DNA from: Pseudomonas urmiensis
Lineage (GTDB): Bacteria > Pseudomonadota > Gammaproteobacteria > Pseudomonadales > Pseudomonadaceae
Direction: 5' to 3'
Length of the DNA stretch: 64,000 nucleotides
Assembly: GCF_014268815.2 (NCBI RefSeq)
Contig: NZ_JABWRE020000001.1
Location: 2,733,001-2,797,000 of the forward strand
How positions within the stretch are numbered: position 1 is the first letter of the stretch; each line of letters starts with the position of its first letter. The translations under genes were made by a program, and so were the position numbers. Of this stretch, positions 30,823-40,705 are shown piece after piece. The notes under the pieces are model-generated. The model made no database searches. It was not told where the DNA came from and worked only from the letters and a program-made list of their open reading frames with translations.

Positions 30823-31802
30823 CCGCGTTTCTTCTCGACGTGGCCACCAAAGCCCAGGCGCATGGCCGAGAGCACTTTATCGCCGAAGGTGCCCTGTTGC
30901 TGACGCGAGCGAAAACGCGCGAACAGTGCACTGGACAGCACCGGCACCGGCACCGCCTGCTCGACCGCAGCATCGATGGTCCAGCGCCCTTCCCCGCTGT
31001 CGGACACCGAACCGCTGAACTCAGACAACGCAGGGTCAGCGACCAGGGCATCGGCAGTCAGGTCCAGCAGCCAAGAGGTGACCACGCTGCCACGGCGCCA
31101 CACTTCGGCGATCTCGGCCACGTTCAAGTCAAAGCGCTGGGCTTCGGGCAACTCAGGGCCGCCCTTGCTGCGCAGCAGGTCGAAACCTTCGGCATAGGCC
31201 TGCATCAGGCCGTATTCGATGCCGTTGTGGATCATCTTCACGTAGTGCCCGGCACCGGGAGGGCCTGCGTGGATATAGCCATGCTCGGCGCGCTCATGCT
31301 CACCGCTGCGGCCTTGGGTACGCGGGATATCGCCGACCCCTGGAGCGAGGGTTTTGAACAGCGGTTCAAGGCGCTCGAACACCGCTTGCTCGCCGCCAAT
31401 CATCATGCAATAACCGCGCTCCAGGCCCCAGACGCCACCGGAGGTGCCAACGTCCAGGTAATGCAGGCCACGCTTGGCCAGCTCGGCAGCGCGGCGCATA
31501 TCGTCCTTGTAGAAGGTATTGCCGCCGTCGATGATCGCATCGCCCGGCTCGAGCAACTCAGCCAATTGGGCGATGGTCTGCTCGGTGGGCTCGCCGGCCG
31601 GCAGCATCACCCATACCGCGCGCGGCGCCTTGAGTTTCTGGATCAGCGCGCCGAGGTCATGCGCACCTTGGGCGCCCTCGGCTTCCAAGGTAGTGACCGC
31701 TTCGCGGTTGCGGTCATGGACCACGGTACGATGCCCTGCACGCATCAGCCGTCTTGCGATATTGCCGCCCATGCGGCCCAGCCCGACGATTCCCAGTTGC
31801 AT
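30819..31802 (-). CDS. gnd: 6-phosphogluconate dehydrogenase, short type
   Basis: A 327-aa decarboxylating 6-phosphogluconate dehydrogenase of the short, NAD-preferring (YqeC/GntZ) class; the long class is about 470 aa. Motifs: [18 protein letters not shown] (Rossmann), [34 protein letters not shown] and the catalytic [24 protein letters not shown] lies nine bases before the ATG. It is first in the gnd-zwf operon and yields ribulose-5-phosphate and NAD(P)H. Confidence 0.93.
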
Positions 31803-32001
31803 GTGCTGACGCTCCCCTAAGAAATGGATGACGAGGCGGTTCAGGTTTTCAGATTAGTCCAGCACTTCGCCCGAGGGTTCAGCGACGAACGGCGTGACAA
31901 CGATAAACAAAAAAGTTCCCAAGGCCGCAGAAAGAATTCAGAATGCGCGCCGCGCGAGCGTCTACGCTTACAAATGTCACTAGCCAATTGCGAGGTGTGC
32001 A

Positions 32002-32169
32002 ATGGGTACCTTGATGCCAGCTACTCCCGTCCAGACCCTTTATGTCTCCGTACGTCGTGATGAACTGCGCCGTCTGAAGGAAGAGCGTGACCAATTGCAG
32101 CGCCAGGTTGCGCAGTTGAGCCTGCTGCTCGAACAGAGCCGCAGTGAAGGTAAAGCTGTCAGCGTCTGA
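32002..32169 (+). CDS. 55-aa coiled-coil protein
   Basis: A short frame with strong signals: GAGGTG five bases before ATG 32002, and a clear stop. Residues about 18-48 (RRDELRRLKEERDQLQRQVA then QLSLLLEQ) form a heptad-rich helix with Leu spacing, preceded by a short extended N-terminus. No family is recognised. Similar small coiled-coil proteins are common in pseudomonads. It stands alone, divergent from gnd and followed by a hairpin. Confidence 0.72.
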   Translation: MGTLMPATPVQTLYVSVRRDELRRLKEERDQLQRQVAQLSLLLEQSRSEGKAVSV

Positions 32170-32184
32170 TTGACCCCTCCTCCA

Positions 32185-32207
32185 GTGGGAGCTGATCCGG
32201 CTCCCAC
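32185..32207 (+). terminator. Hairpin after the 55-aa gene
   Basis: GTGGGAGC and GCTCCCAC pair around a 7-nt loop 15 bases after the stop of the small gene. No T-run follows, so termination would be weak or rho-assisted. Confidence 0.45.
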
Positions 32208-32310
32208 GTTGCCTCCCCTGCCCTGTAAAAACAGTTGAACTGGGAACGATTCGCGTTTATGGTGCGCGCTTTCGTGATTCCCTCTTCTATTGTCTGCCCC
32301 GGGGCGTTCC

Positions 32311-32829
32311 ATGTCGCTGCCTGAAACGGATTCGATCATCCCGCTCGAGGTCTTGTACGGCACCCACCGCGGGTGGCTACACGGCTGGCTGCGCCGTTCA
32401 CTGGGCTGCTCGCAGCAAGCGGCGGACCTGGCCCAGGACACCTTCGTGCGCCTGCTGGTACGTAACCAGCCGATCAGCGACCGTGCGCCGAAAGCACTGC
32501 TGGCGCGCATCGCCCGCGGCCTGGTGATCGACCACTGGCGCCGCGATGCGCTGGAGCGCGCCTACCTGCAAGCGCTGGCCCTGGTGCCCGAGGCCAACTA
32601 CCCCTCGCCTGAAGTACGCCACGAGGCGCTGCTGTGCCTGGAACGCATCGCGCAGATGCTCGACGGGCTCAAGCCTGTAGTGCGCGAAGCCTTCCTGCTC
32701 TATCAACTGGGCGGCCTGACCCACGCCCAGGTCGCCGAACAACTGGCCATCTCCAGCCGCACTGCCGAGCGTCACGTCGCCAATGCCCTGCTGCATTGTT
32801 ATCGGGTGTGCTTCGAGGAGGCGCCATGA
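32311..32829 (+). CDS. FecI-like ECF sigma factor
   Basis: A 172-aa extracytoplasmic-function sigma factor of the iron-starvation group. Region 2 contains LAQDTFVRLL and RIARGLVIDHWRRDALERAY; region 4 contains FLLYQLGGLTHAQVAEQLAI then SSRTAERHVANALLHCY. It would transcribe the adjacent TonB receptor gene when released by the FecR-like protein. The ATG at 32311 is preferred over an upstream TTG. The last 4 bp overlap the fecR-like start. I could not see a convincing Fur box upstream. Confidence 0.92.
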   Translation: MSLPETDSIIPLEVLYGTHRGWLHGWLRRSLGCSQQAADLAQDTFVRLLVRNQPISDRAPKALLARIARGLVIDHWRRDALERAYLQALALVPEANYPSPEVRHEALLCLERIAQMLDGLKPVVREAFLLYQLGGLTHAQVAEQLAISSRTAERHVANALLHCYRVCFEEAP

Positions 32830-33752
32830 GCGCCAGCGCCGAGCGCATACCCGAAGCCATTGTGTGCAAGGCCATCGAATGGCAAATGCGTCTGCGCGAG
32901 CATCCCGACAGCCACGAGCTGCACGCCCAGCTCCAGGCCTGGCGCCTGCGCGATGGCCGTCATGAACTGGCCTGGCAGCGCATGCGTCAGTTAAGCGGGC
33001 ATTTCAATGCCAGCCAATTACCCGATGCCGCCCAAACCAACGCATTGCTACGCCGCGCCGAGACTGACCTGGGCCGACGACGCATGCTCAAGCTGCTCGG
33101 CGTCGGCGCAGCGCTGGGCGCCAGCACCCTGCTGGTGAGCAAGGCACCACCGGGCTGGCGTAGCGATTTCGCCACGGCCACCGGCGAGCGCCGTCAGCTG
33201 GCACTGGCCAGTGACCTGCAGGTGATGCTCAACACCAACAGCGCAGTCGATGTGCACGGCCATGCGCTGACGTTGCGGGCCGGCGAAGTCTTGCTCGACG
33301 GCGCCGATTGGCGCGCCCACTGCCGCTATGCGCTGTGTGACGGCAAGCAGGCACGGGCGGTACTGCGCGAACAGCAAGGCTACAGCGAACTGCACGTCGA
33401 GCGCGGTGAAGTGCTGGTGCGCGCCAGCAGCGGCATGCGCAGCGTCCAGGCCGGCACCGGCCTGGCCATCGACGCCCAGGGCATGCGTGCCTTGGCGCCG
33501 GGGCCACTCGACCCGTTCGCCTGGAGCCGTGGCCTGCTGATGGTCAGCGATATCCGCCTGGGCGATTTGCTCGCCGAAGCCGGCCGCTACCGTCACGGCT
33601 GGTTAGGCTGCGATGCGGCGGTGGCGGATCTGCGCTTGTCCGGGGTGTTCCGCCTGGATGAACCGGCGCTGATGCTGCGCAACATCACCCACCTGTTGCC
33701 GGTGCGCATCGTCGAGCGCAGCCGCTGGTGGGTGCGAGTTGTCCCGGCATAA
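32826..33752 (+). CDS. FecR-like anti-sigma regulator
   Basis: A 308-aa inner-membrane regulator. The N-terminal DUF4880-type cytosolic part (IPEAIVCKAIEWQMRLREHP) binds sigma. A single membrane helix follows (RRRMLKLLGVGAALGASTLL, about residues 86-105), then a periplasmic FecR domain and the C-terminal LADLRLSGVF-type segment (VADLRLSGVFRLDEP) that meets the receptor's signalling domain. ATGA overlap with the sigma gene ensures matched synthesis. Confidence 0.92.
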   Translation: MSASAERIPEAIVCKAIEWQMRLREHPDSHELHAQLQAWRLRDGRHELAWQRMRQLSGHFNASQLPDAAQTNALLRRAETDLGRRRMLKLLGVGAALGASTLLVSKAPPGWRSDFATATGERRQLALASDLQVMLNTNSAVDVHGHALTLRAGEVLLDGADWRAHCRYALCDGKQARAVLREQQGYSELHVERGEVLVRASSGMRSVQAGTGLAIDAQGMRALAPGPLDPFAWSRGLLMVSDIRLGDLLAEAGRYRHGWLGCDAAVADLRLSGVFRLDEPALMLRNITHLLPVRIVERSRWWVRVVPA

Positions 33753-33818
33753 AAAAAACTGTCGGACTTTTACGCCTCATCCGGTTAGGGATGATCACTT
33801 CCTGAACGGACCCTTTTC

Positions 33819-36182
33819 ATGTTGCCCGCCCGCCGCTCCCCCAAACCCCTAGCGCCCTTCCCCAGCCGCACCCTGCCACGTGCCATCTGCCTGGCGCTGA
33901 GCCTGTTCGCAGGTTCCGCCCTGGCCCAAGCGCAAAGCGCCCCGAGCATTGCTGCCGGGCCGCTGGATCAAGCACTGAGCACCTTCGCCGAGCGTGCGGG
34001 CATCACCTTGTCGTTTGCACCAGAGGCTGTGCGTGGGTTGAACAGCCCAGGCCTGGCGGGCGGCGGCTCGCTGGAGGATGGCCTGAGCCATCTGCTCAGC
34101 GGCAGCGGCCTGGCCGCGCACAAGACCGCCGCTGGCTACGTGGTGCTGCCTGCACCGAGCGATTCGGGCGTGCAACTGGAGCCGACCACTATCGACGCTA
34201 AAGGCACGCAGAGCGCCTTTGCCCCAGTCGACGGCTACTTCGCCAGCAATGCCAGCAGCGCCACCAAGACCGACCGCCCGATCCTGGAAACCGCGCAAAG
34301 CATCAGCGTGGTAACCGCCGAACAGATTGCCGACCGCAAGGTCGACCGGGTCGAAGACGCCGTGGCCTATACCGCTGGCGTGCGGGTCGGCAGCTCTGGG
34401 TTGGACCCACGCTTTGACATGATCAGCGTGCGCGGCTTTGAGACCACCATGACCGCCGACTTCCTCGACGGCCTGCGCCAACCGGGCAGTGGCTGGCTGT
34501 CGCTGTACCAGACCGAGGCCTACAACCTTGAGCGCATCGAAGTGCTCAAGGGCCCCTCATCGGTGCTCTACGGCCAGATCAGCCCAGGCGGCATGGTCAA
34601 CCGGGTGAGCAAGCGCCCGAGCCTGCTGGCCAAGAACGAAGTGCAGATCCAGTCGGGCAACTACAACCACCAACAGGGTCAGTTCGATATCGGCGGGCGC
34701 CTGGATGAGCAAGGTGACCTGCTGTTTCGAGTGGTCGGTGTCTATCGCGACGCGGAAAACTACATCGAGCAGCTGAACAACGACGTGCGCCTGATCGCGC
34801 CCTCGCTGACCTGGCAGATCGACCCCGACACCCGCCTCACCGTGCTGGCGCAATACCAAGAGCGGGAAACCGCCGCCTCGCCGATGCTCTATCAGCAGGG
34901 CGATCACCTGACCAACTTCTGGCAGGGCGATGAGTACTTCGACAAACTCGAACAGCGCCAGTGGACCCTGGGCTACGAGTTCGAGCACGTCTTCAACGAT
35001 ACTTTCACCTTCCAGCAGAACCTGCGCTACGGCCAGGTCGATACCACCAACCAGTACCTGCAGCCATACCAGGAGCGCGGCACCGTGCTCGACCGCTACG
35101 CGGTGGGGGTCTACGAAGAGCTGAGCTCGCTGTCGGCCGACACCCGCCTGGTCAGCCACTTCGCCACCGGCGACTGGCAGCACACCCTGGTCAGCGGCTG
35201 GGATTACGCCCTGGTCGACACCAAGCTGTTCTATGCCATGGGGCCGGCGCCGTCGATTGACCGCTTCGCTCCCAACTATCACCAACCGGTGGCGCGCCCA
35301 AGCGATGCGCTGGCCGACGAGGATGGCCTGGAGCACCGCAGCGGCCTGTACCTGCAAGACCAGATCGAGATCGATCGCTGGCGCCTGTCGGCCGGCCTGC
35401 GCCGCGACTGGGTCAACGTGCGCCGCAGCAACAACCTGGTCGCCGACAACAGCGCCAACCGCAACGACAACGACTCGGCCACAACCGGCTCGCTCGGCGT
35501 GCTCTATCTGTTCGACAACGGCGTGGCGCCCTACGCCAGCTACGCCACCTCGTTCCTGCCGCAAAGCAGCAGCCAGCCCGATGGCAGCCCGTACAAGGCG
35601 ACCGAGGGCGAGCAGTACGAAGTGGGCGTGAAGTATCAGCCACCGGGCAGCGCAACGATGCTCACCGCCTCGCTCTATCACCTGACCCAGCAGAACGTGC
35701 TCAACCGCGACCTGTCCGACCCCACCCGCAGCATCGCCACCGGCGAGCAAGTTTCGCGTGGTCTTGAGCTGGAAGCGGTGTCCGACCTCACCGAGCGCTT
35801 GAAGATGACCGCCAGCTACAGCTTCAACGACGCTGAAGTGACCAAGAGCACCGACGGCAACGAGGGTAAAGAGCCGTTGAACGTGCCACGTCACCTGGCC
35901 TCGCTGTGGCTCGACTACCGCCTGCCGCTGGGCTTTGGCGTGGGGGGCGGTGCGCGTTACACCGGCAGCAACTATGGCGATGCGCAGAACACCGTGAAAA
36001 ACGAAGGCTACACCTTGGTCGATGCCGGCGTGCACTACGACTTCGGCGGCGGCCTGGACGGCGTACGCCTGGCGTTCAACGCGCGCAACCTGTTCGACAA
36101 GCGCTACATCAATTGCCAGCAAGGCTACTGCTACCGCGGTGAAGCGCGCAGCCTGGTCACCAGCCTCAGCTATCGCTGGTAA
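33819..36182 (+). CDS. TonB-dependent siderophore receptor with signalling domain
   Basis: A 787-aa outer-membrane receptor. A signal peptide ends near ALAQA (about residue 37). An N-terminal secretin/TonB short domain (GPLDQALSTFAERAGITLSF ... GYVVLPAP, residues about 45-115) is the part that contacts FecR. The plug begins with RPILETAQSISVVTAEQIAD, and the 22-strand barrel ends in SLSYRW. The C-terminal INCQQGYCYRGEARSL cysteine pair resembles ferrichrome/ferrioxamine-type receptors, but the ligand is unproven. It follows fecR by 66 bp. Confidence 0.93.
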   Translation: MLPARRSPKPLAPFPSRTLPRAICLALSLFAGSALAQAQSAPSIAAGPLDQALSTFAERAGITLSFAPEAVRGLNSPGLAGGGSLEDGLSHLLSGSGLAAHKTAAGYVVLPAPSDSGVQLEPTTIDAKGTQSAFAPVDGYFASNASSATKTDRPILETAQSISVVTAEQIADRKVDRVEDAVAYTAGVRVGSSGLDPRFDMISVRGFETTMTADFLDGLRQPGSGWLSLYQTEAYNLERIEVLKGPSSVLYGQISPGGMVNRVSKRPSLLAKNEVQIQSGNYNHQQGQFDIGGRLDEQGDLLFRVVGVYRDAENYIEQLNNDVRLIAPSLTWQIDPDTRLTVLAQYQERETAASPMLYQQGDHLTNFWQGDEYFDKLEQRQWTLGYEFEHVFNDTFTFQQNLRYGQVDTTNQYLQPYQERGTVLDRYAVGVYEELSSLSADTRLVSHFATGDWQHTLVSGWDYALVDTKLFYAMGPAPSIDRFAPNYHQPVARPSDALADEDGLEHRSGLYLQDQIEIDRWRLSAGLRRDWVNVRRSNNLVADNSANRNDNDSATTGSLGVLYLFDNGVAPYASYATSFLPQSSSQPDGSPYKATEGEQYEVGVKYQPPGSATMLTASLYHLTQQNVLNRDLSDPTRSIATGEQVSRGLELEAVSDLTERLKMTASYSFNDAEVTKSTDGNEGKEPLNVPRHLASLWLDYRLPLGFGVGGGARYTGSNYGDAQNTVKNEGYTLVDAGVHYDFGGGLDGVRLAFNARNLFDKRYINCQQGYCYRGEARSLVTSLSYRW

Positions 36183-36193
36183 GGAGCACACGC

Positions 36194-37033
36194 ATGTTTG
36201 CCAGACTGTTTCTATTCATAGGTACATTGCTGTTGGCCAGCCTGTCGCTGGCCCAGGCAGATCCGGTCAGCCTGGACGGCAGCGAGCAGTGGACGATGAA
36301 AAGCGCCGAAGGCCGCGAGTACCGCATCATGATCAGCCTGCCCGAAGGCGATGTGCCTTGGACGGGGGGGTATCCGGTGATCTACCTGTTGGACGGCAAT
36401 GCCTACTTCCCCGCCTTCCATGCCGCCAAACGCGCGCAGGACAGGTTGCGCGGCGCGATCCTGGTCGCCATTGGCTACCCCAGCGACACCCCGCTGGACT
36501 TCGAGCGCCGCGCATTCGACCTGTCGCCACCGCAACCACCTGAGCGCAACGTGCCGCCCCAGGGCGGCCAGGATCTGTTTCTCGACTTCATCGAACAGCG
36601 CCTGATGCCCAAGGTCAACGCACGCTTCAAGGTCGACCAGGATCAACGTAGCCTGGTCGGGCATTCGTTTGGCGGGATGTTCGGCGTGTACACCCTGTTC
36701 ACCCGGCCGCAGCTGTTCCAGCACGTGGTGGCGGTGAGCCCCAGCCTGTGGTGGCGCGATCGCTACCTGATGGCGCACGAGCGCACCTTCACCCAGCGCG
36801 CCCAGGCCGGGCAGATCGACCTGACCCATAGCAGCCTGAGCTTGCTGATGGGCGAGCGCGAGATGCCACAAGAGATCCAGGACGCGCGCTCGCTGCAACT
36901 GAGGCTCGAGCAGCTCTCGCAGTACGGGCTGCGCAGTGATTTTCAGGTCGAGCCGGGCGAAGATCACATGTCGATGCCATTCCGCGTCGCAGCCAGGGTG
37001 CTGGATGAGTTGCTCAGTACCCGGCGTTTTTGA
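36194..37033 (+). CDS. Siderophore esterase-like alpha/beta hydrolase
   Basis: A 279-aa exported hydrolase: signal peptide MFARLFLFIGTLLLASLSLA ending near AQA, then an IroE/Fes-type fold. GGYPVIYLLDGNAYF, the nucleophile elbow GHSFGG and the SPSLWWRD motif are typical of ferri-siderophore esterases. The catalytic His is probably in GEDHMSMP. It starts 11 bp after the receptor gene with AAGGAG upstream, so it belongs to the same operon and may release iron from an ester siderophore in the periplasm. The receptor's hydroxamate-like C-terminus and an esterase that normally acts on tri-esters leave the ligand open. Confidence 0.83.
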   Translation: MFARLFLFIGTLLLASLSLAQADPVSLDGSEQWTMKSAEGREYRIMISLPEGDVPWTGGYPVIYLLDGNAYFPAFHAAKRAQDRLRGAILVAIGYPSDTPLDFERRAFDLSPPQPPERNVPPQGGQDLFLDFIEQRLMPKVNARFKVDQDQRSLVGHSFGGMFGVYTLFTRPQLFQHVVAVSPSLWWRDRYLMAHERTFTQRAQAGQIDLTHSSLSLLMGEREMPQEIQDARSLQLRLEQLSQYGLRSDFQVEPGEDHMSMPFRVAARVLDELLSTRRF

Positions 37034-37039
37034 CTCTAG

Positions 37040-40000
37040 CTACTGCACCCAGGCAGCCGCCTGCTGCTCCACCACGCTTGGCTGCAGCAGAGCCCGTGGC
37101 AGGGAGAACCCCTTGAACGGCTGCTGGGTGATCGGGTTGAAGGTTTTTTCCGAACTCAGCTTGTAACGCATCATGCCATCCCCGGTCCTGAAGCTCAGGT
37201 CGACACTGGTCGCAGTGCGGCCATTGAGCGCGCCGCGGCTGAGCAGGCGGAACATCGCCCAAGGCCCACGGTACTCCAGGCTGCTGGTGGTGCCATTGCG
37301 CCTGAGCAGGGTCAGGTTGCTGCGCATCGGGCTACCTTTGTTCGGCCAGATCACCCCACTGATGAACGGGGGACCATGGGTGTAGGAAACCGTCTGCCCG
37401 TCCAGGTCCAACAGGCTGGTGCGCTGGTTTGGGCTCAAGCCCAAGGGTTCGATGTTGAACTGCACACTGAGATTGCCGCTGGCGTCGAAGAAGGTTTCGC
37501 GGATGCGCTCAGCCGCCGCTAGCTGCTCGATCACCTCCCGCCGGACCAATTGATTGCGCTGCTCGCCGCCGTGCAGCGCGTCGGGTATGTCCTTGAGGAA
37601 GACGTCCAGATACTGCGCCTGGAACGTCTGCAAGCGGCCTTTGGGGCCAAAGAACGCCTCGAAGTCTTCCAGTGCTGCATCCTCGGCACGCACCCGGAAC
37701 GGATAGCGACCCGCCAGGCGCGCCTGAAAAAAGCTGTAGACATCCACCTGCCAACGTTTCTCCAGCTCACGCAGGGCCGCCACCGTCAGCACTTGTGCAG
37801 TGTGCTCGGCCAGGTCGCGAACCTGCTGATTGAGCGGCTCGGGCAGGCCGCTGGCAATGCGCTGCACATTGGCAATCGGGTCGGGCTCAGTCTGGGTAAA
37901 GCGTGATGTCACCAGGGCCAGCGCCGCCTTGCCGCGGTTGGGGCTGTCCTGCACTGACTTGGCGTAGTCCTGCATGGCGCTGATCGCCTTGATCGTTTCG
38001 TCGTAGTAGCTAGGTTTGTCGCCCTCTCCAGCCAGCATCCCAGACAAGCCATTGAAGGCGCGTCGGATGCCCTGGGCCTGGAGCTGCGCCGCAGCGTGTT
38101 GAGCAGCGCCCTGCTCGTCAATGCCAGCCGCCACCGCGACTTGAGGGTAGATGACCGACTGCTCGCGAACCGCTTCAAGCAGACGGCGCATGGGCGCTGC
38201 CGGCCCAGTGATGTGCTCCAGCACGGTCAAGGCCTGGCTCAGATCGGCAAACGCTTGGACACTCAGCTGATTCAGCGCTCGTCGCCAGGTATCGATGTAA
38301 TCGGCGCTGTATAGCGCCCGCAAGCGGTCGAGCAAGGCCTGCCGATCATGCTCTGAGTAATCGAGCGCAGCCCGCTCACCGAGCACCCATTGATCGATCA
38401 TCGCCAGCTCAGTGACGGCTTTGCTACGCGGTTCGAAAAACTGCTTGAAGCCATTGGCCGTCATCAAGGCCGGCACAATCAGGGCGTCGTCGCCATCGCT
38501 GTCGCCAGCTTGCGGCAGCTGGAAGACAAGATCGAAGGCTGGCCCCACCTGGTTGCGCAGGTCGAACGCGCCATGCAAGTGCTCTTGGGCATCCTGCTTG
38601 AGCATCAGGTACAACCGCTGCTCCAGGGGCAACTTGCGCAGTTGTTGCTGCGCCTCGCTGATCAGCGGGTCGTTGGCTGGCAAGTCGGCGTCGGCGTAGC
38701 TCAAGCCGTATTCAAGGTGGCGCATCAACGCCGCCTGCACCGCGCGCTCGCCAGGGTAAGCCTGCTGCCAGCGCTTGGCCATCCACTCCTGCACCACCTG
38801 CGCACGACGATTGTTGCGCTCTTCGAGCATCCGATAGACGCGCAGCGCTGCCAGCTGCTCGTCGCTGCCGGGGGCGGCTTGGCGAATCGTCTCAAGCACG
38901 CCCTTGGCCAAGGCCGGGAGAAAACGCCGCGATAACACATTCAGGTAGGCGTGATCGACCATCGGCCCGATAGCACGCCCTTGGTACAGCCCCAGGTTAG
39001 CCAGCGGCCACGCCTCGCGGTAATTGCCATAGACCGCCAATGCGCCGTGGATTTCGTCGAGCGAGGCGAGCAAATTGCGTCCGGTAGGGTCAAGGCTCTG
39101 CTCATCGTCGAGCTGACTGAACAGCTGGCTTCTGGCCAGGACTTGGTCGGTCTTGGCGCGGTTGTCCAGGTAGTAATTGGCCCAGGCTGCGGTCAAGCAC
39201 AGCCCTAGCACGCCAGCGGCGATCGAGCCTGCCAGCAAGTGACGGCGCTTGCGCAGCGCCACCTTCATGTTATCGCCGGCCAGGCCTGCTTCGGGGTAGA
39301 TGACCCGCTGCAACAGGTGCTGCGCAAAATACACCACCGAGCGACCTTGCGGCTTGGCAGCGTTAGCCAACTCGACAAAGCCATAAGTGCGCGCGGCCTT
39401 GCCCAGAAAGGCGTTGGACAGCACCCCTTGCTGGTACACCGACGACAGGTATAGCCCACGCACCAAGGCCGGTGTGCTGTAGCGATCACTGCCGAGCACA
39501 TCGCGCAGAAAACTCAGCAGCAGCGGCTGCAAGCCGCTGACCTGGCGCGTCAGGCACAGCAGCATTTCACGTTCCTGCTGCGCGCGCGGCTCACCCATGG
39601 CCTGCAGCACCCGCTCGTTGAGCAGCGTAACCATCTGCGCATAGGCCTTGGCCAACTCCTCCAACCAAGTGTCGAACGCATGCACGGCATCGAGGCTGAA
39701 GGTAAAACCGAAAATCTCCTCACGCTGCGCAGCGGGCAGACCGGCGAATAGCTCTTCGAAGCCTTCGAGCAAGTCAAATTTGCTCAACACCACATACAGT
39801 GGCAGGCGTACGCCCAATTCTGCACTGAGCTCGAACAACCGTGCCCGGAGCACGAACGCCAGGGCACGACGCTGCTCGGGCGTACCTTCAAGCAATGCCA
39901 CCACATCGACCAGCAACACGATGCCATTGAGCGGCTGACGACTGCGATTGCACGCCAGCCAGCCCAGCAAATGCTGCCACAGGCGCTTTTCGGCTTGCGC

Positions 40001-40705
40001 CGGCAGGCCCAGCCCGGACTGCTCGTGCAGCACACCCGCAGGCGGCGGCCCCACGGATAGGTGCTCATCATCGTCGCCAGCGGCACTAGCAAGCGCTGGC
40101 GCGGCAACCTGGCGCTCGGGTTGGCTGATGAACTCGCCCGGCGGGTCGATCATCACCGCCTGCTCGCCCATCCACCAATCGATCGGATAGGCCAGGTCAG
40201 GATCGCTCGGCTGCGCTTGTCGCGTTACCCGGCTCAGGGCGAAGTTCTGACTGGAGCGCTCGATGAAGCTGGACTTGCCGGCATGTTGCTCACCCAGCAC
40301 CAGGTACCACGGCATACGGTACAGGTAGCCACGCTCATGACTGTGGCTACGCAAGGTCGCCAGGCTGGCATCGAGCGCGCGCGTCTGGGCCTGCAGATGA
40401 ACCAGGCAAGGGTCTTCAAGGCGCTCGGTGTGCTGTTGGCGCTCACCCAGCAGTTGCCGATTGCGCCAAAACAGCCACACGGCCCAGAGCGACAACGGCA
40501 TCGCCAACACCAGCGTGCTGGCCGCTACCCGCATTGCCAGGGGCGCCAGTGGTTGCCGCTCACCCCAGCTCCAGTCCGGCCCTAGCCACCAGATCGCAAC
40601 CAGCAGTGCCACGACCAGCGCAGCCAGCAGCCACACGGTTAGCAGCGCGAGATGAGGCTGGAACTTTGCCCAACCGCGCAACAGAACATCCTTGCCCCGA
40701 TTCAT
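37040..40705 (-). CDS. tssM: Type VI secretion inner-membrane protein TssM (IcmF)
   Basis: A 1221-aa IcmF/VasK protein, the large inner-membrane component of the T6SS trans-envelope complex. Two N-terminal helices (residues about 20-42 and 58-80) precede a cytosolic GTPase-like domain with an intact Walker A (GEQHAGKS, 138-145). A third helix lies near residue 490 (HLLAGSIAAGVLGLCLTAAW), then the long periplasmic region ending in the conserved beta-domain (FRTGDGMMRYKLSSEKTFNP). It converges on the esterase gene (6-bp gap) and is divergent from tssF. No tssJ lipoprotein is adjacent. Confidence 0.93.
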   Translation of the reverse strand: MNRGKDVLLRGWAKFQPHLALLTVWLLAALVVALLVAIWWLGPDWSWGERQPLAPLAMRVAASTLVLAMPLSLWAVWLFWRNRQLLGERQQHTERLEDPCLVHLQAQTRALDASLATLRSHSHERGYLYRMPWYLVLGEQHAGKSSFIERSSQNFALSRVTRQAQPSDPDLAYPIDWWMGEQAVMIDPPGEFISQPERQVAAPALASAAGDDDEHLSVGPPPAGVLHEQSGLGLPAQAEKRLWQHLLGWLACNRSRQPLNGIVLLVDVVALLEGTPEQRRALAFVLRARLFELSAELGVRLPLYVVLSKFDLLEGFEELFAGLPAAQREEIFGFTFSLDAVHAFDTWLEELAKAYAQMVTLLNERVLQAMGEPRAQQEREMLLCLTRQVSGLQPLLLSFLRDVLGSDRYSTPALVRGLYLSSVYQQGVLSNAFLGKAARTYGFVELANAAKPQGRSVVYFAQHLLQRVIYPEAGLAGDNMKVALRKRRHLLAGSIAAGVLGLCLTAAWANYYLDNRAKTDQVLARSQLFSQLDDEQSLDPTGRNLLASLDEIHGALAVYGNYREAWPLANLGLYQGRAIGPMVDHAYLNVLSRRFLPALAKGVLETIRQAAPGSDEQLAALRVYRMLEERNNRRAQVVQEWMAKRWQQAYPGERAVQAALMRHLEYGLSYADADLPANDPLISEAQQQLRKLPLEQRLYLMLKQDAQEHLHGAFDLRNQVGPAFDLVFQLPQAGDSDGDDALIVPALMTANGFKQFFEPRSKAVTELAMIDQWVLGERAALDYSEHDRQALLDRLRALYSADYIDTWRRALNQLSVQAFADLSQALTVLEHITGPAAPMRRLLEAVREQSVIYPQVAVAAGIDEQGAAQHAAAQLQAQGIRRAFNGLSGMLAGEGDKPSYYDETIKAISAMQDYAKSVQDSPNRGKAALALVTSRFTQTEPDPIANVQRIASGLPEPLNQQVRDLAEHTAQVLTVAALRELEKRWQVDVYSFFQARLAGRYPFRVRAEDAALEDFEAFFGPKGRLQTFQAQYLDVFLKDIPDALHGGEQRNQLVRREVIEQLAAAERIRETFFDASGNLSVQFNIEPLGLSPNQRTSLLDLDGQTVSYTHGPPFISGVIWPNKGSPMRSNLTLLRRNGTTSSLEYRGPWAMFRLLSRGALNGRTATSVDLSFRTGDGMMRYKLSSEKTFNPITQQPFKGFSLPRALLQPSVVEQQAAAWVQ

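Noticed and set aside
34557..36191. A 544-codon minus-strand frame opposite the TonB receptor.
   Set aside because: The receptor on the + strand is complete with all family motifs; this is a GC-rich shadow.
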